DNA of 14,164 bases from Flavobacteriaceae bacterium (lineage in GTDB: Bacteria > Bacteroidota > Bacteroidia > Flavobacteriales > Flavobacteriaceae): positions 1 through 14,164 of the forward strand of contig JAURFJ010000028.1 of the NCBI GenBank assembly GCA_030834365.1, given 5' to 3'. The notes under the pieces are model-generated. The model did no database searches and was not told the DNA's origin. It worked only from the letters and a program-made list of their open reading frames with translations. The position numbers and the translations under genes were made by a program. This document shows, in pieces, positions 1 through 6,746 of the stretch (its first letter is position 1; each line of letters starts with the position of its first letter).

Positions 1-249
1 CTGCGCATTCAAAACTGGCAACGCATTCGCGCCCTGTTCGAAGAGAGCAGCGATCAGGCCTATAAGGTGCTTGGAATCTCTAAAGAGGCCGAAGTGGCCG
101 AGATCAAGAAGGCCTATCGCGAGCTGGTCAAGAAGTACCACCCCGATAAGGTGATCACCGACGATCAGGCGCTCAAGGCCGGAGCCGAAGAAAAATTCAA
201 GCAGGTTCAAAAAGCTTACGAAACCATCCAAAAAGAGCGTAATTTTTAG
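1..249 (+). CDS. DjlA-like J-domain co-chaperone, C-terminal part (5' end outside window)
   Basis: The reading frame is open from base 1 without a start, so the gene begins upstream; the GTG at 67 lies inside the J domain and is not the start. The visible 82 residues are a linker (LRIQNWQRIRALFEESSDQA) followed by a J domain (YKVLGIS..., helix II with KKAYRELVKKYHPDKV, then AEEKFKQVQKAYETIQKER). The HPD tripeptide, needed to stimulate the ATPase of a DnaK partner, is intact. A J domain at the extreme C-terminus, with an insert between HPDK and AEEKF, is the arrangement of TerB-DjlA proteins rather than of DnaJ, whose J domain is N-terminal. The stop is 6 bp before the next start, so it is probably co-transcribed with the HupE-like gene. 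The J domain is certain; the DjlA assignment is inferred because the TerB part is not in the window. Confidence 0.88.
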   Translation: MRIQNWQRIRALFEESSDQAYKVLGISKEAEVAEIKKAYRELVKKYHPDKVITDDQALKAGAEEKFKQVQKAYETIQKERNF

Positions 250-255
250 GTCGTA

Positions 256-849
256 ATGGAAACGATTCGCTTTTATCTCGAACTAGGGGTCTTTCACGTG
301 TTAGACCTCAATGGCTACGATCATGTGCTGTTCATGGTCGCACTGGCCCTACCCTATGCCTTTAAGTCATTTGTGCGACTGCTGCTACTCGCCACTGCAT
401 TCACCGTGGCTCACACGCTCTCACTCGCCCTGGCTGCCTTTAACCTCTTTAAGATCGACCCCGGCATCATCGAGTTTTTGATTCCGGTGACCATTGCCCT
501 GACCGCCCTTTATAACCTAGTGGTCTACGAAGCCGATAACCGTCAAGGTAGCTTCAATATGCAATTGGTAGCCACCGTGTTCTTTGGCCTGATACACGGA
601 TTCGGCTTTTCGAACTACTTCAGAATGATCATGGGTGCTGAAGACGAGAAGGCCACCGCGCTACTCGGATTCACCCTAGGCATCGAAACCGCCCAGCTGC
701 TCGTAATCTCTGCCACCCTCGCATTCTCGGCCATCGCCAACAAGCTGTTCAGCAACCGCCGCCCGTTGGTGGTGCGCCTGATCTCGGCCCTTATTCTGCT
801 CATCTCGTTTAAAATCGCCTTGGAGGCTGCCCCTGCGGGGTGGTTTTAA
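256..849 (+). CDS. HupE/UreJ-like integral membrane protein
   Basis: A 197-residue hydrophobic protein with about six predicted membrane segments. It carries the histidine/acid signatures of the HupE/UreJ family: GVFHVLDLNGYDHVLF (residues 11-26; H14, D22, H23), FTVAHTLSLAL (49-59; H53) and FFGLIHGFGFS (109-119; H114). In hydrogenase and urease operons, family members are nickel/cobalt-type metal permeases. Here no hydrogenase or urease gene is near, and in Bacteroidota the short family members occur widely without such enzymes, so the substrate is unknown; metal transport is an inference from the conserved histidines. The ATG at 256 is 6 bp after the J-domain stop, and the dCMP deaminase starts 10 bp after this stop, suggesting one transcript. 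Confidence 0.85.
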   Translation: METIRFYLELGVFHVLDLNGYDHVLFMVALALPYAFKSFVRLLLLATAFTVAHTLSLALAAFNLFKIDPGIIEFLIPVTIALTALYNLVVYEADNRQGSFNMQLVATVFFGLIHGFGFSNYFRMIMGAEDEKATALLGFTLGIETAQLLVISATLAFSAIANKLFSNRRPLVVRLISALILLISFKIALEAAPAGWF

Positions 850-859
850 TACACAATTC

Positions 860-1282
860 ATGTCTAAACAACTCAAATACGATCTCGCTTATTTAGAAAT
901 GGCTCAGCGCTGGGGCAAGCTCTCACATTGCAATCGAAAGCAAGTAGGCGCGTTGATTGTGAAGGATCGTATGATTATTTCGGATGGGTATAACGGCACT
1001 CCAACTGGCTTTGAAAACCCGTGTGAAGACGAAGAAGGTTATACCAAATGGTACGTGTTACATGCTGAGGCCAATGCTATTTTGAAGGTGGCGGGCTCTA
1101 CTCAGAGCTGTAAGGGCGCCACCTTGTACATTACGCTTTCTCCGTGCAAAGAGTGTAGCAAGCTTATTCACCAATCAGGAATTAAGCGTCTAGTTTACGC
1201 CAAGAAATATAAGGATGTCTCTGGCCTAGAGTTTTTAGAGCGTGCCGGAGTAGAATTAATTCAAATCGAATTAGCAGACTAG
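860..1282 (+). CDS. dCMP deaminase (deoxycytidylate deaminase)
   Basis: A 140-residue cytosolic zinc enzyme that deaminates dCMP to dUMP, feeding thymidylate synthase. The cytidine/deoxycytidylate deaminase signature is complete: HAE at 68-70 (zinc ligand H68, proton shuttle E70) and PCKEC at 95-99 (zinc ligands C96 and C99). The upstream insert with GYNGTPTGFENPCED (43-57) is characteristic of dCMP deaminases of the ComEB/DCD type and separates it from tRNA adenosine deaminase (TadA) and riboflavin deaminases. Length is normal for the family. It starts 10 bp after the HupE-like gene. Its TAG stop overlaps the stop of the converging small membrane protein gene by 4 bp, so no terminator space is left between the two transcripts. 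Confidence 0.94.
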   Translation: MSKQLKYDLAYLEMAQRWGKLSHCNRKQVGALIVKDRMIISDGYNGTPTGFENPCEDEEGYTKWYVLHAEANAILKVAGSTQSCKGATLYITLSPCKECSKLIHQSGIKRLVYAKKYKDVSGLEFLERAGVELIQIELAD

Positions 1283-1488
1283 TCTTTTGACTGCTCAACC
1301 TTCTCTTTGATCTTTTGAGAGGTTAGGTTAATGAACACAACCAGCATTACGCAAACATTCGCAAGTGCTCCGAACAAGGCCCCTCTAGAATCTTTGCCCC
1401 AGATGTCTTGATAGTCTAGGGTGTAAAGATTGAAGCCCAGAAGAATTAACGAAATACCTAGAAGAATGTAGCTGGTGATTTTGTTCAT
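1279..1488 (-). CDS. small two-TM membrane protein, unknown function
   Basis: A 69-residue protein not assigned to a family. Two hydrophobic segments are visible, about residues 5-25 (SYILLGISLILLGFNLYTL) and 37-55 (ALFGALANVCVMLVVFINL), joined by a short polar loop (DYQDIWGKDSRG) and followed by a charged tail (QKIKEKVEQSKD). By charge, the tail and N-terminus are probably cytoplasmic. The ATG is 9 bp downstream of the MarC-family stop, so it is likely the second gene of that transcript. The 3' end overlaps the dCMP deaminase stop on the other strand by 4 bp. Codon usage and a clean ORF at operon spacing support it being real. Function cannot be inferred. Confidence 0.7.
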   Translation of the reverse strand: MNKITSYILLGISLILLGFNLYTLDYQDIWGKDSRGALFGALANVCVMLVVFINLTSQKIKEKVEQSKD

Positions 1489-1497
1489 TGAGCTGAT

Positions 1498-2076
1498 TTA
1501 AAAGAGTTGTGGCGCATTGCCTGCAAAGAGTTTTACGGCTATAGCCATCAATATGATTCCAAATACTTTTCTAATTACGGTAAGCCCATTCTGGCCTACG
1601 GCTTGTTCTATCTTTTTTGAAGATTTCAGAACAATGTAGACTAAGATTAGATTGAGAATGATGGCGGCGATGATATTTTCAACCGCGTACTCGGCTCTAA
1701 GAGACAGAAGAGAGGTCATGGTGCCTGCACCGGCTATTAGCGGAAAAGCGATCGGTACTACCGAGGCAGTCTCCGGTGCATCTTCTCCAAAAATACTAAT
1801 ACCGAGAATCATCTCTAGACCTAGCAGAAAGAGCACAAAGGCACCAGCAACGGCAAAAGAGTTGACATCAATTCCTATAAGACGGAGTATTTTTTCTCCA
1901 ATAAAAAGAAAGGCGATCATGATCACTCCGGCAACTAAAGAGGCCTTTTCTGACTGAATATGGCCTACCTTTCTTCTTAAGGAGATGATGATTGGTACCG
2001 ATCCGAGTATATCAATTACCGCGAAAAGCACCATTGAGGCAGTTAAGATCTCTTTGCTGTTAAATTGGAGTTCCAT
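1498..2076 (-). CDS. MarC family (UPF0056) integral membrane protein
   Basis: A 192-residue protein of normal MarC/YhgN length with about six membrane segments. Family landmarks are AVIDILGSVPIIISL near residues 19-33, FVLFLLGLEMILG in the third helix, the AFPLIAGAGTMTSLL motif after the central loop, and the C-terminal VIRKVFGIILMAIAVKLF. MarC proteins sit in the inner membrane. They were once linked to multiple antibiotic resistance, but that role was not upheld and their transport substrate is unknown. The start is the ATG at 2074-2076, preceded by a good TAnnTTTG box at 2097-2104, so it probably has its own promoter although the upstream AraC-type gene ends only 36 bp away on the same strand. 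It is followed at 9 bp by the small two-TM gene. Confidence 0.92.
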   Translation of the reverse strand: MELQFNSKEILTASMVLFAVIDILGSVPIIISLRRKVGHIQSEKASLVAGVIMIAFLFIGEKILRLIGIDVNSFAVAGAFVLFLLGLEMILGISIFGEDAPETASVVPIAFPLIAGAGTMTSLLSLRAEYAVENIIAAIILNLILVYIVLKSSKKIEQAVGQNGLTVIRKVFGIILMAIAVKLFAGNAPQLF

Positions 2077-2096
2077 GGGGAATTTGAATTCTTTGG

Positions 2097-2104
2097 CAAA
2101 GGTA
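2097..2104 (-). promoter_or_regulatory. candidate -7 box for the MarC gene
   Basis: On the minus strand this reads TACCTTTG, a perfect match to the Bacteroidota -7 consensus TAnnTTTG, 20 bp before the MarC ATG. No TTG is seen at the usual -33 spacing (a TTG is only about 9 bp upstream), so the call rests on the -7 box and position. The box overlaps the near-palindrome CTTTG-G-CAAAG (2091-2101). Confidence 0.5.
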
Positions 2105-2112
2105 TCCTATTT

Positions 2113-3639
2113 TCAACCATTCGTTAAAACCTTTTTAAGGTATTGATTAGGCGTTGTTCCCGTGGTTATTTTAAATGCTCTGGAATACGCATCTATAGAT
2201 TTAAACCCTAAACTTTCAGCAATTTGTATTGATGATTTTGACTTAATTATAGAGGGATTTTTATTTATAAGTTCTAAAAGATGATTTATTCGAAGTTTTG
2301 ATAAGTAATTGGAAAAGCTGGTTTGTAGTTCTTGGTTAAAATACTTTGAAAGATAGGTGGTATTTGTTCCGAGCAAAGTTGCTAATGAAGCAAGTGTTGT
2401 ACTTGAGTTAACAAACTCCTTTTTTTCCTCCCATTCTTTCAGCCTTTCACTGAATTTAAAACTGCTGTCATCAGCAATAAATTGAGAAGATTTAACCTTC
2501 TTCTTTCTTTTCAGCCGACGGATAGAAAAGAAATAAATGGTTAAGGCAAGAATTAGGATTGAACCAAAAAATAGAACAAAATAATTTGAAGAGACCGGAG
2601 CCTGCTCTTCGTGATTAACAACCTCATTGATGACTGGATTTTGAAGTTTTTCATAGTGGTAAAAAAGACCTAAATATTTATTCTTCAAAGAATCTGGTGC
2701 AATACTTAAAAGCCTTCTGTAAGTTGAGACCCCATTGGGGTACATGGGGTATTCTTCGGACTCTAGGGCGGAGTCGATTTGCTTCAGGTAGAGATCTGAG
2801 TTGTCTGAGTTACCTAACTTTTTCTCGATTAAACTTAAAACATACCACGCATCCCTGATTTGAATACTCCCAAACGATGGCATGTACTTTATAAGAGAGT
2901 CTTTGGCATTAAGATAATGTTGTAGTTTGTAATTTAAGGTTGCTTGCGTCAGTTTAAACTTTCCTAAGTCACTGTGGTCTAATAGGTTTGTGTTTTTTGA
3001 AATTAATTCTGAATAGTAACTAGAGGAATCTAAAACTCCAAAATTTAGAAAGAGATTTGTTTTATCAATCCAAACTTTGTTGAGTAATCGAGTTTTATTT
3101 ACCTCATTTGAACTTAATGAGGTGCTTATGTGCCAGCTAAGATTGCTTAGGCACGAAATGATCTTTTCTAATTGTTCAGGACCATTTAAGATGACACTCA
3201 AGGCAGTTATACTTTCGAGAGCCTGTTCGTAGTTTTTATTTTCTAAAGCGATTTGAATTGATTTTTCAAGATTCTTTGCAGAATCAGCAAACTCCCCGTT
3301 TTCTTGATGTTTTGATGCAATAGAATAATAGACTTGGCTTCTCTTTATGGGACTTTTAAGAAGTTCTGCCAAACGAATAAGTGAATCTCTATAAGTTGCA
3401 TCTTTCGAAACATCAGAGTTATACCAATATACCCAGGCTAGGACTTTAAACTGTTCCAAGGTGTCTTTTCTGGAGACGGCTAAAGAATAATGTTCTACAA
3501 GGATATATTTTAAAGAGTCAATATTCTTAGCATTACTGTAGGACTCTTCTAGTTTTATAAACCTTTCGTATTGGGCTAATGACTTATTAGAAACAGAAAC
3601 CAATAATGAAAAGAACGCTATGTAAGAGTAAATTTTCAT
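2113..3639 (-). CDS. membrane-anchored TPR-AraC family transcriptional regulator
   Basis: A 508-residue protein. An N-terminal signal peptide (to about residue 22, KSLAQ) leads an exported helical region of TPR-like repeats (about 30-330, e.g. YYSIASKHQENGEFADSAKN and LTQATLNYKLQHYLNAKDSL). One membrane segment follows (352-372) with a basic stop-transfer (RRLKRKKKVK), then a cytoplasmic AraC-type double helix-turn-helix (about 412-505). Its second HTH, SIQIAESLGFKSIDAYSRAFKITTG with PNQYL, matches the AraC signature well. This build is typical of Bacteroidota one-component sensors, in which the exported TPR domain is thought to pass a signal to the internal DNA-binding domain. The ATG overlaps the stop of the DUF6503 lipoprotein gene by 4 bp, implying translational coupling. 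The coding sequence is visibly more AT-rich than the rest of the operon. Ligand and targets are unknown; the operon itself is a plausible target. Confidence 0.88.
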   Translation of the reverse strand: MKIYSYIAFFSLLVSVSNKSLAQYERFIKLEESYSNAKNIDSLKYILVEHYSLAVSRKDTLEQFKVLAWVYWYNSDVSKDATYRDSLIRLAELLKSPIKRSQVYYSIASKHQENGEFADSAKNLEKSIQIALENKNYEQALESITALSVILNGPEQLEKIISCLSNLSWHISTSLSSNEVNKTRLLNKVWIDKTNLFLNFGVLDSSSYYSELISKNTNLLDHSDLGKFKLTQATLNYKLQHYLNAKDSLIKYMPSFGSIQIRDAWYVLSLIEKKLGNSDNSDLYLKQIDSALESEEYPMYPNGVSTYRRLLSIAPDSLKNKYLGLFYHYEKLQNPVINEVVNHEEQAPVSSNYFVLFFGSILILALTIYFFSIRRLKRKKKVKSSQFIADDSSFKFSERLKEWEEKKEFVNSSTTLASLATLLGTNTTYLSKYFNQELQTSFSNYLSKLRINHLLELINKNPSIIKSKSSIQIAESLGFKSIDAYSRAFKITTGTTPNQYLKKVLTNG

Positions 3640-4370
3640 TCCACCACATTAATGATCTCCGAGAGCAGTTCCAGTTGGTCGCTGCTGTAGAGTGAAGGCA
3701 GGCTGTCTAAAGGCACTAGGCTAGCCGGTTTGTAGTTGAGGTAGTTCAGAAAGATAAAGCGGCCCTTGGGGTTTTCTTGTGCGGCTCTAAAGCGAATGCC
3801 TCCGCCGTTGGTCTCGTAAGCATATGAGAGGTAACTGAGGGCCTTGGTATTGGCGTCAAAGTAATACCTAAAGGTGTCTTGATGGTCGTTACCTCCTTGA
3901 TCAGGGGTGAAGTTGACGGCTAAGGTGCGGTAACTCTTTCCTTTTATTTGGGTGTCAGGCAGCAGTTCAAGTTGGGCGGCCTCGTCGAGCAGGGGCAAGG
4001 GCAGCTGAAAGAAGTAGGCCACCGCATTTAAGCTCTCGGCATAGCGGCTGTTGTCTTCTGGGCTGAGTTCAAGAGGCTGGCCGTTCACATAGCGCATGAA
4101 CTGTGCCGAGTTGATCAGGGTGTCGTTTAGCTGCTGCCTTTGTCCGCTGAGTGTGTCGAGCGTGCTGAAGGCCTTGGCGTAGACATAGTTGCCGGGCTGG
4201 CTGCGGTCTATGCTGTATGTGGCTTCTCTGAAACTAAAGCGAATGGGGGTACTGGCTAGTTGATCAAAGCCGTGATAGCGCACAGCATCCTCTGCAAGCT
4301 GGCGGGCAGGGTTAGGCGTGCTGCAAGAGGCTAGAAATATACCGATTGGTATAATCAATAAATTTTTCAT
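3636..4370 (-). CDS. DUF6503 family lipoprotein
   Basis: A 244-residue predicted lipoprotein with a signal peptide and lipobox FLASC (lipidated C16). The body resembles the Bacteroidota DUF6503 family. Recognisable stretches are RYHGFDQLASTPIRFSFR near the start, LNAVAYFFQLPLPLLDEAAQLELLPD in the middle, IKGKSYRTLAVNFTPDQGGNDHQDTFRYYFD, LSYLSYAYETNGGGIRFR, and a late LNYLNY. No enzymatic motif is visible; the fold is probably a periplasmic or outer-membrane beta-rich domain of unknown role. It overlaps its neighbours by 4 bp on both sides (ATGA at 4367-4370 and 3636-3639), so it is tightly coupled to the DUF2237 gene upstream and the TPR-AraC regulator downstream. An envelope lipoprotein next to a regulator with an exported sensor domain suggests, as inference only, that the two may interact. 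Confidence 0.8.
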   Translation of the reverse strand: MKNLLIIPIGIFLASCSTPNPARQLAEDAVRYHGFDQLASTPIRFSFREATYSIDRSQPGNYVYAKAFSTLDTLSGQRQQLNDTLINSAQFMRYVNGQPLELSPEDNSRYAESLNAVAYFFQLPLPLLDEAAQLELLPDTQIKGKSYRTLAVNFTPDQGGNDHQDTFRYYFDANTKALSYLSYAYETNGGGIRFRAAQENPKGRFIFLNYLNYKPASLVPLDSLPSLYSSDQLELLSEIINVVE

Positions 4371-4729
4371 AGGGCAAAGGCTTCTAACACGTCTAGGTCA
4401 ACGTAGTCTAGACACTTTTGGTGGCAGGCCTCGGGCTTTATTTTTGGGGCCACCCCTGCGCGGTAGGCCTCAAGCCACCGGCTGATGCAGAGGCACCAGA
4501 AGTCTCCGGGTTTTAATCCGCCGAAACCGTAAAAGAGGTTGGGCGTGATTAGGTCGTTTCCTCTAGACAGACTGTAAGATAGAAATTCTTCGGTCACCTG
4601 AGCACAAACGGTGTGTGTGCCCGCGTCTTGAGGGCCGGTTTGGCAGAAGCCGTCTCGGTAAAATCCGGTTAGCGGCTGACTGCAGCACAGGGCCAGGGGT
4701 TGCCCGTAGAGGTTAAGTGCGGGCTCCAT
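4367..4729 (-). CDS. DUF2237 family cysteine-rich protein
   Basis: A 120-residue soluble protein matching DUF2237 over its whole length: NLYGQPLALC (6-15), TGFYRDGFCQTGPQDAGTHT (21-40), VCAQVTEEFL (41-50), SRGNDLITP (55-63) and GLKPGDFWCLCISRW (71-85). Eight cysteines (C15, C16, C29, C42, C79, C81, C102, C106) plus H39 are present; C15, C29, C42 and the CLC pair lie in the motifs I recognise as conserved. This pattern could bind a metal or form redox-active thiols, but no biochemical role is established that I know of. There is no signal peptide, so it is cytosolic. It lies 3 bp after the DUF3050 gene, and its stop overlaps the DUF6503 start by 4 bp. Confidence 0.88.
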   Translation of the reverse strand: MEPALNLYGQPLALCCSQPLTGFYRDGFCQTGPQDAGTHTVCAQVTEEFLSYSLSRGNDLITPNLFYGFGGLKPGDFWCLCISRWLEAYRAGVAPKIKPEACHQKCLDYVDLDVLEAFAL

Positions 4730-4732
4730 TGG

Positions 4733-5494
4733 TTAGAGGGCTTGGTAGATACTATCCCAAAGGGCGATGCGCTTCTCTAGCGACTGTACCGCTATGGCCT
4801 CGGCCTCTTGCCAAAGCTGAGCGTCTTCTTTGCAGAGCTTCTCGATCATTTTGAGGGAGATGGGTCCGTGCTCGTCTCCGTCTAATTCAATGTGCCGGTC
4901 GAGGTAGTAGCGAAACTTCACAAAGCTATCTTCGCTAGTTGCCGAGCGCTCTAAGATGGCGATAAACATGTCGGGTATCACGTTTTCGCGACCGAAGGTG
5001 AAGGCCGAGGCGATTTGGTGTGCCTGCCCTGCCTCGATTAAACTGAAGTTGTAGTTGACAAAGTCTTGGGCTGCTTTAGGCGCCCCTGCTTGTTCTAGTG
5101 CCTGAGACACCGATTGGCCGCTCTTGAGTAGGTGGATAAAAAGGCTCATCGACTGGGCGCTGCCGCCTATTTCGTTCATGGCCTCTAGGTACATCTCAAA
5201 GTGGCTATTGGGCTGGCCCTTTTCGTTGAGGTCGCTTTCTTCGCCGTGCACGATCTCGTTGATGAAGCGCGCGATTTCAGGGTCTGCGGCCGGAACCCAC
5301 GGAGTGCGCACACACGTAAACTGCTGTTGTAGGGCCTTGAGTAGCGACATGAAGTCCCATACCGCATACACGTGGTATTCGGTGAAGGTTTTCACGTGGT
5401 CTAGGGTCTTTAGGGCGGCGTAGAGCTCGTGGTTTTTGAGCTGCGCTCTTAAAGGGGCTAAGCGGTTTTCGATGGCTTCAATACGTGCTGACAT
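4733..5494 (-). CDS. DUF3050 protein, haem-oxygenase-like fold
   Basis: A 253-residue, all-helical, soluble protein of the DUF3050 family, which belongs to the haem-oxygenase-like superfamily. Family landmarks are HELYAALKTLDHVKTFTEYH (22-41), the following VWDFMSLLKALQ, VRTPWVPAADPEIARFINEIV (62-82), the EES and NSHFEMYLEAM segments (85-106), AFTFGRENVIPDMF (164-177) and YYLDRHIELDGDEHGP (196-211). Acidic and histidine residues E39, H41, E85/E86, H98, E100, E170, H201 and H209 are spaced as in helical di-iron oxidases/oxygenases of this superfamily. That is an inference from pattern, and no reaction is known for DUF3050. It starts 5 bp after the methyltransferase stop and is followed 3 bp later by the DUF2237 gene, so it is within one operon. 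Confidence 0.87.
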   Translation of the reverse strand: MSARIEAIENRLAPLRAQLKNHELYAALKTLDHVKTFTEYHVYAVWDFMSLLKALQQQFTCVRTPWVPAADPEIARFINEIVHGEESDLNEKGQPNSHFEMYLEAMNEIGGSAQSMSLFIHLLKSGQSVSQALEQAGAPKAAQDFVNYNFSLIEAGQAHQIASAFTFGRENVIPDMFIAILERSATSEDSFVKFRYYLDRHIELDGDEHGPISLKMIEKLCKEDAQLWQEAEAIAVQSLEKRIALWDSIYQAL

Positions 5495-5499
5495 AGGTG

Positions 5500-6111
5500 T
5501 TAGGGTTTTAGTGCGTGAATGCGAACAACCTCCGCTAGGCCCTGATGATAGGCACCTTCGTCTAGAACGGTCTCTTCTTGTGCTTCGTATTCAAAGTGGT
5601 AACCTGTTAAATGAGTTTTGAGGTCAGCTAGGTTGTATAGAAAAGAGGCTTCTTTGGGTCCGCCTACTTCGGGATTCTCGGCCTGGTAGCGCAGATGATT
5701 TTCGCTAAAAGCTTCGAAAATGAAAGATCCGCCTGGTTTTAATAGCAATAGCAATTGCTTCATGTTCGAAGTTCTGATGGGCTCCGGAAAATGCACATAA
5801 ACCATCGCAAGTGCATCAAACGTTGCTTCGGGATACGTCAGGTCACTCAGACTGCACACCTGATAATCAAGTTCTACCTGGTGCTGTTCAGCTAACTTTG
5901 CAGCCTTGGCGCAAGCGGCTTCTGACCAGTCGTAGGCACTTACTTGAAATCCTTTCGAAGCGGCATAAACGGCGTTGCGTCCTTCGCCTTCTGCAGGCAA
6001 TAAGAGACGACCTGGTTTCAGGGTCTCGATACGCGATTTGAAGAAGACATTTGGTGCGGTTCCGTAGGCGTAGGCCCCTTGACTGTAACGGGCATTCCAA
6101 AAGTCTTTCAT
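5500..6111 (-). CDS. class I SAM-dependent methyltransferase
   Basis: A 203-residue cytosolic methyltransferase of the TehB/thiopurine-methyltransferase-like small family. It opens with FWNARYSQGAYAYGTAPNVFF (4-24), the typical helix before the Rossmann domain. Motif I is LLLPAEGEGRNAVYAA (36-51), binding SAM with the glycine-containing loop; the acidic end of strand 2 is D61 (VSAYDWSE); motif IV is around FDALAMVYVHFP; and motif VI is LLLLLKPGGSFIFEAF. The substrate cannot be told from sequence. Relatives methylate thiols, selenium/tellurium oxyanions or small molecules. It is the first gene of a tight five-gene operon (5 bp to DUF3050) and has a TAnnTTTG promoter box just upstream. An out-of-frame ATG at 6116 would make only a two-codon frame ending in the real start (ATGCTATGA). 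Confidence 0.9.
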   Translation of the reverse strand: MKDFWNARYSQGAYAYGTAPNVFFKSRIETLKPGRLLLPAEGEGRNAVYAASKGFQVSAYDWSEAACAKAAKLAEQHQVELDYQVCSLSDLTYPEATFDALAMVYVHFPEPIRTSNMKQLLLLLKPGGSFIFEAFSENHLRYQAENPEVGGPKEASFLYNLADLKTHLTGYHFEYEAQEETVLDEGAYHQGLAEVVRIHALKP

Positions 6112-6121
6112 AGCATGATTT

Positions 6122-6136
6122 CTTTGCGCAAAGATA
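6122..6136 (-). promoter_or_regulatory. candidate -7 box and palindrome upstream of the methyltransferase operon
   Basis: The minus strand carries TATCTTTG (6129-6136), a perfect TAnnTTTG box, 17 bp before the methyltransferase ATG. It overlaps the perfect 12-bp palindrome CTTTGCGCAAAG (6122-6133), which would cover the transcription start and could be an operator. No TTG is present at the -33 spacing, so the promoter call rests on the -7 box and location. Confidence 0.55.
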
Positions 6137-6148
6137 CGGCAGTACTTC

Positions 6149-6746
6149 TTATTTTAGGCCTTTTTGGCGCTCCTCTTCGATGAGTTCACGCCTTAGTTTT
6201 GAGAGAAATTCAGGGGGAATACCAATGTATTTGGCAATGAGTTTTTGAGGTAGGGTTTGCAGTAGGTCGCGATGTTTCAATTCAAATTCTAAATAACGCT
6301 GTTTAGCATAGAGATGAATTAAGTCGAGCGCCCGTTTGCGACTGCTTACCAGTGCATTTTCGGTAATGATGCGAAAGAAGCGCTCGAGTTTTGGTAGTTG
6401 TTCAAAGAGTTTTTCTTGGGCCTCGCGGGTGATCACTAAAATTTCACTCGTTTCTAAGGCCTTAATGCTCAGAGTTGCCTTTTGGCAAGCTAAGTAGGCA
6501 TATAGGTCAGTGATCCACCACCATTTTGTGGCAAATTGCAGTGGCGTTTGATTGTTTTTTTCATCGGTAGTGAAGGAGTACAGACAGCCAGATCCTACAA
6601 ATGCTAAATAGGGTGTGTCTTCACCTTCTCTGAGCCAAAAGTCTTCGTTTTACTGTTTGAAGCGAAAAAGCTTTCATGAGTTGCCGCTGCTCTTCGGCAT
6701 CTAGATTCACATGGCGTTGCACAGTTTCAACCAAGAGGTGTTTCAT
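6149..6746 (-). pseudogene. Crp/Fnr family transcriptional regulator, broken by a one-base frameshift
   Basis: Two frames together make one normal-length (about 199 residue) Bacteroidota Crp/Fnr-like regulator. From ATG 6746 the first frame gives MKHLLVETVQRHVNLDAEEQ, then RQLMKAFSLQTVKRR, and afterwards runs into TGA at 6621-6623 (41 residues). One base further on, starting at 6640, the frame continues FWLREGEDTPYLAFVGSGCL with the cyclic-nucleotide-binding fold, then LQFATKWWWITDLYAYL, and a C-terminal helix-turn-helix (PQKLIAKYIGIPPEFLSKLRREL). Removing one base near 6641 joins ...VKRR to FWLREGE exactly where related proteins have K-R-K-x-F/Y-L-L-x-x-G-E. The gene overlaps the upstream lipoprotein gene by 4 bp (ATGA). 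It is either a pseudogene, an assembly error, or less likely a recoded gene. The downstream 95-residue ORF from ATG 6436 would keep only the HTH part. Confidence 0.88.

Noticed and set aside
829..847. CCCC-TGC-GGGG followed by TTTT at the end of the HupE-like gene, like an intrinsic terminator
   Set aside because: The stem is only 4 bp, lies inside the coding sequence, and the dCMP deaminase follows after 10 bp, so read-through is expected.
256..849. HupE/UreJ gene as a sign of a hydrogenase or urease nickel cluster
   Set aside because: No hydrogenase, urease or nickel-chaperone gene is in the window; stand-alone members are common in Bacteroidota.
2113..3639. AT-rich segment as a genomic island
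   Set aside because: No integrase, tRNA, attachment repeats or IS ends flank it, and it overlaps an operon partner; composition alone is insufficient.
6149..6436. A separate 95-residue HTH gene starting at ATG 6436
   Set aside because: The frame continues upstream of 6436 with clear cyclic-nucleotide-binding-domain sequence, so it is the 3' part of the frameshifted Crp/Fnr gene.
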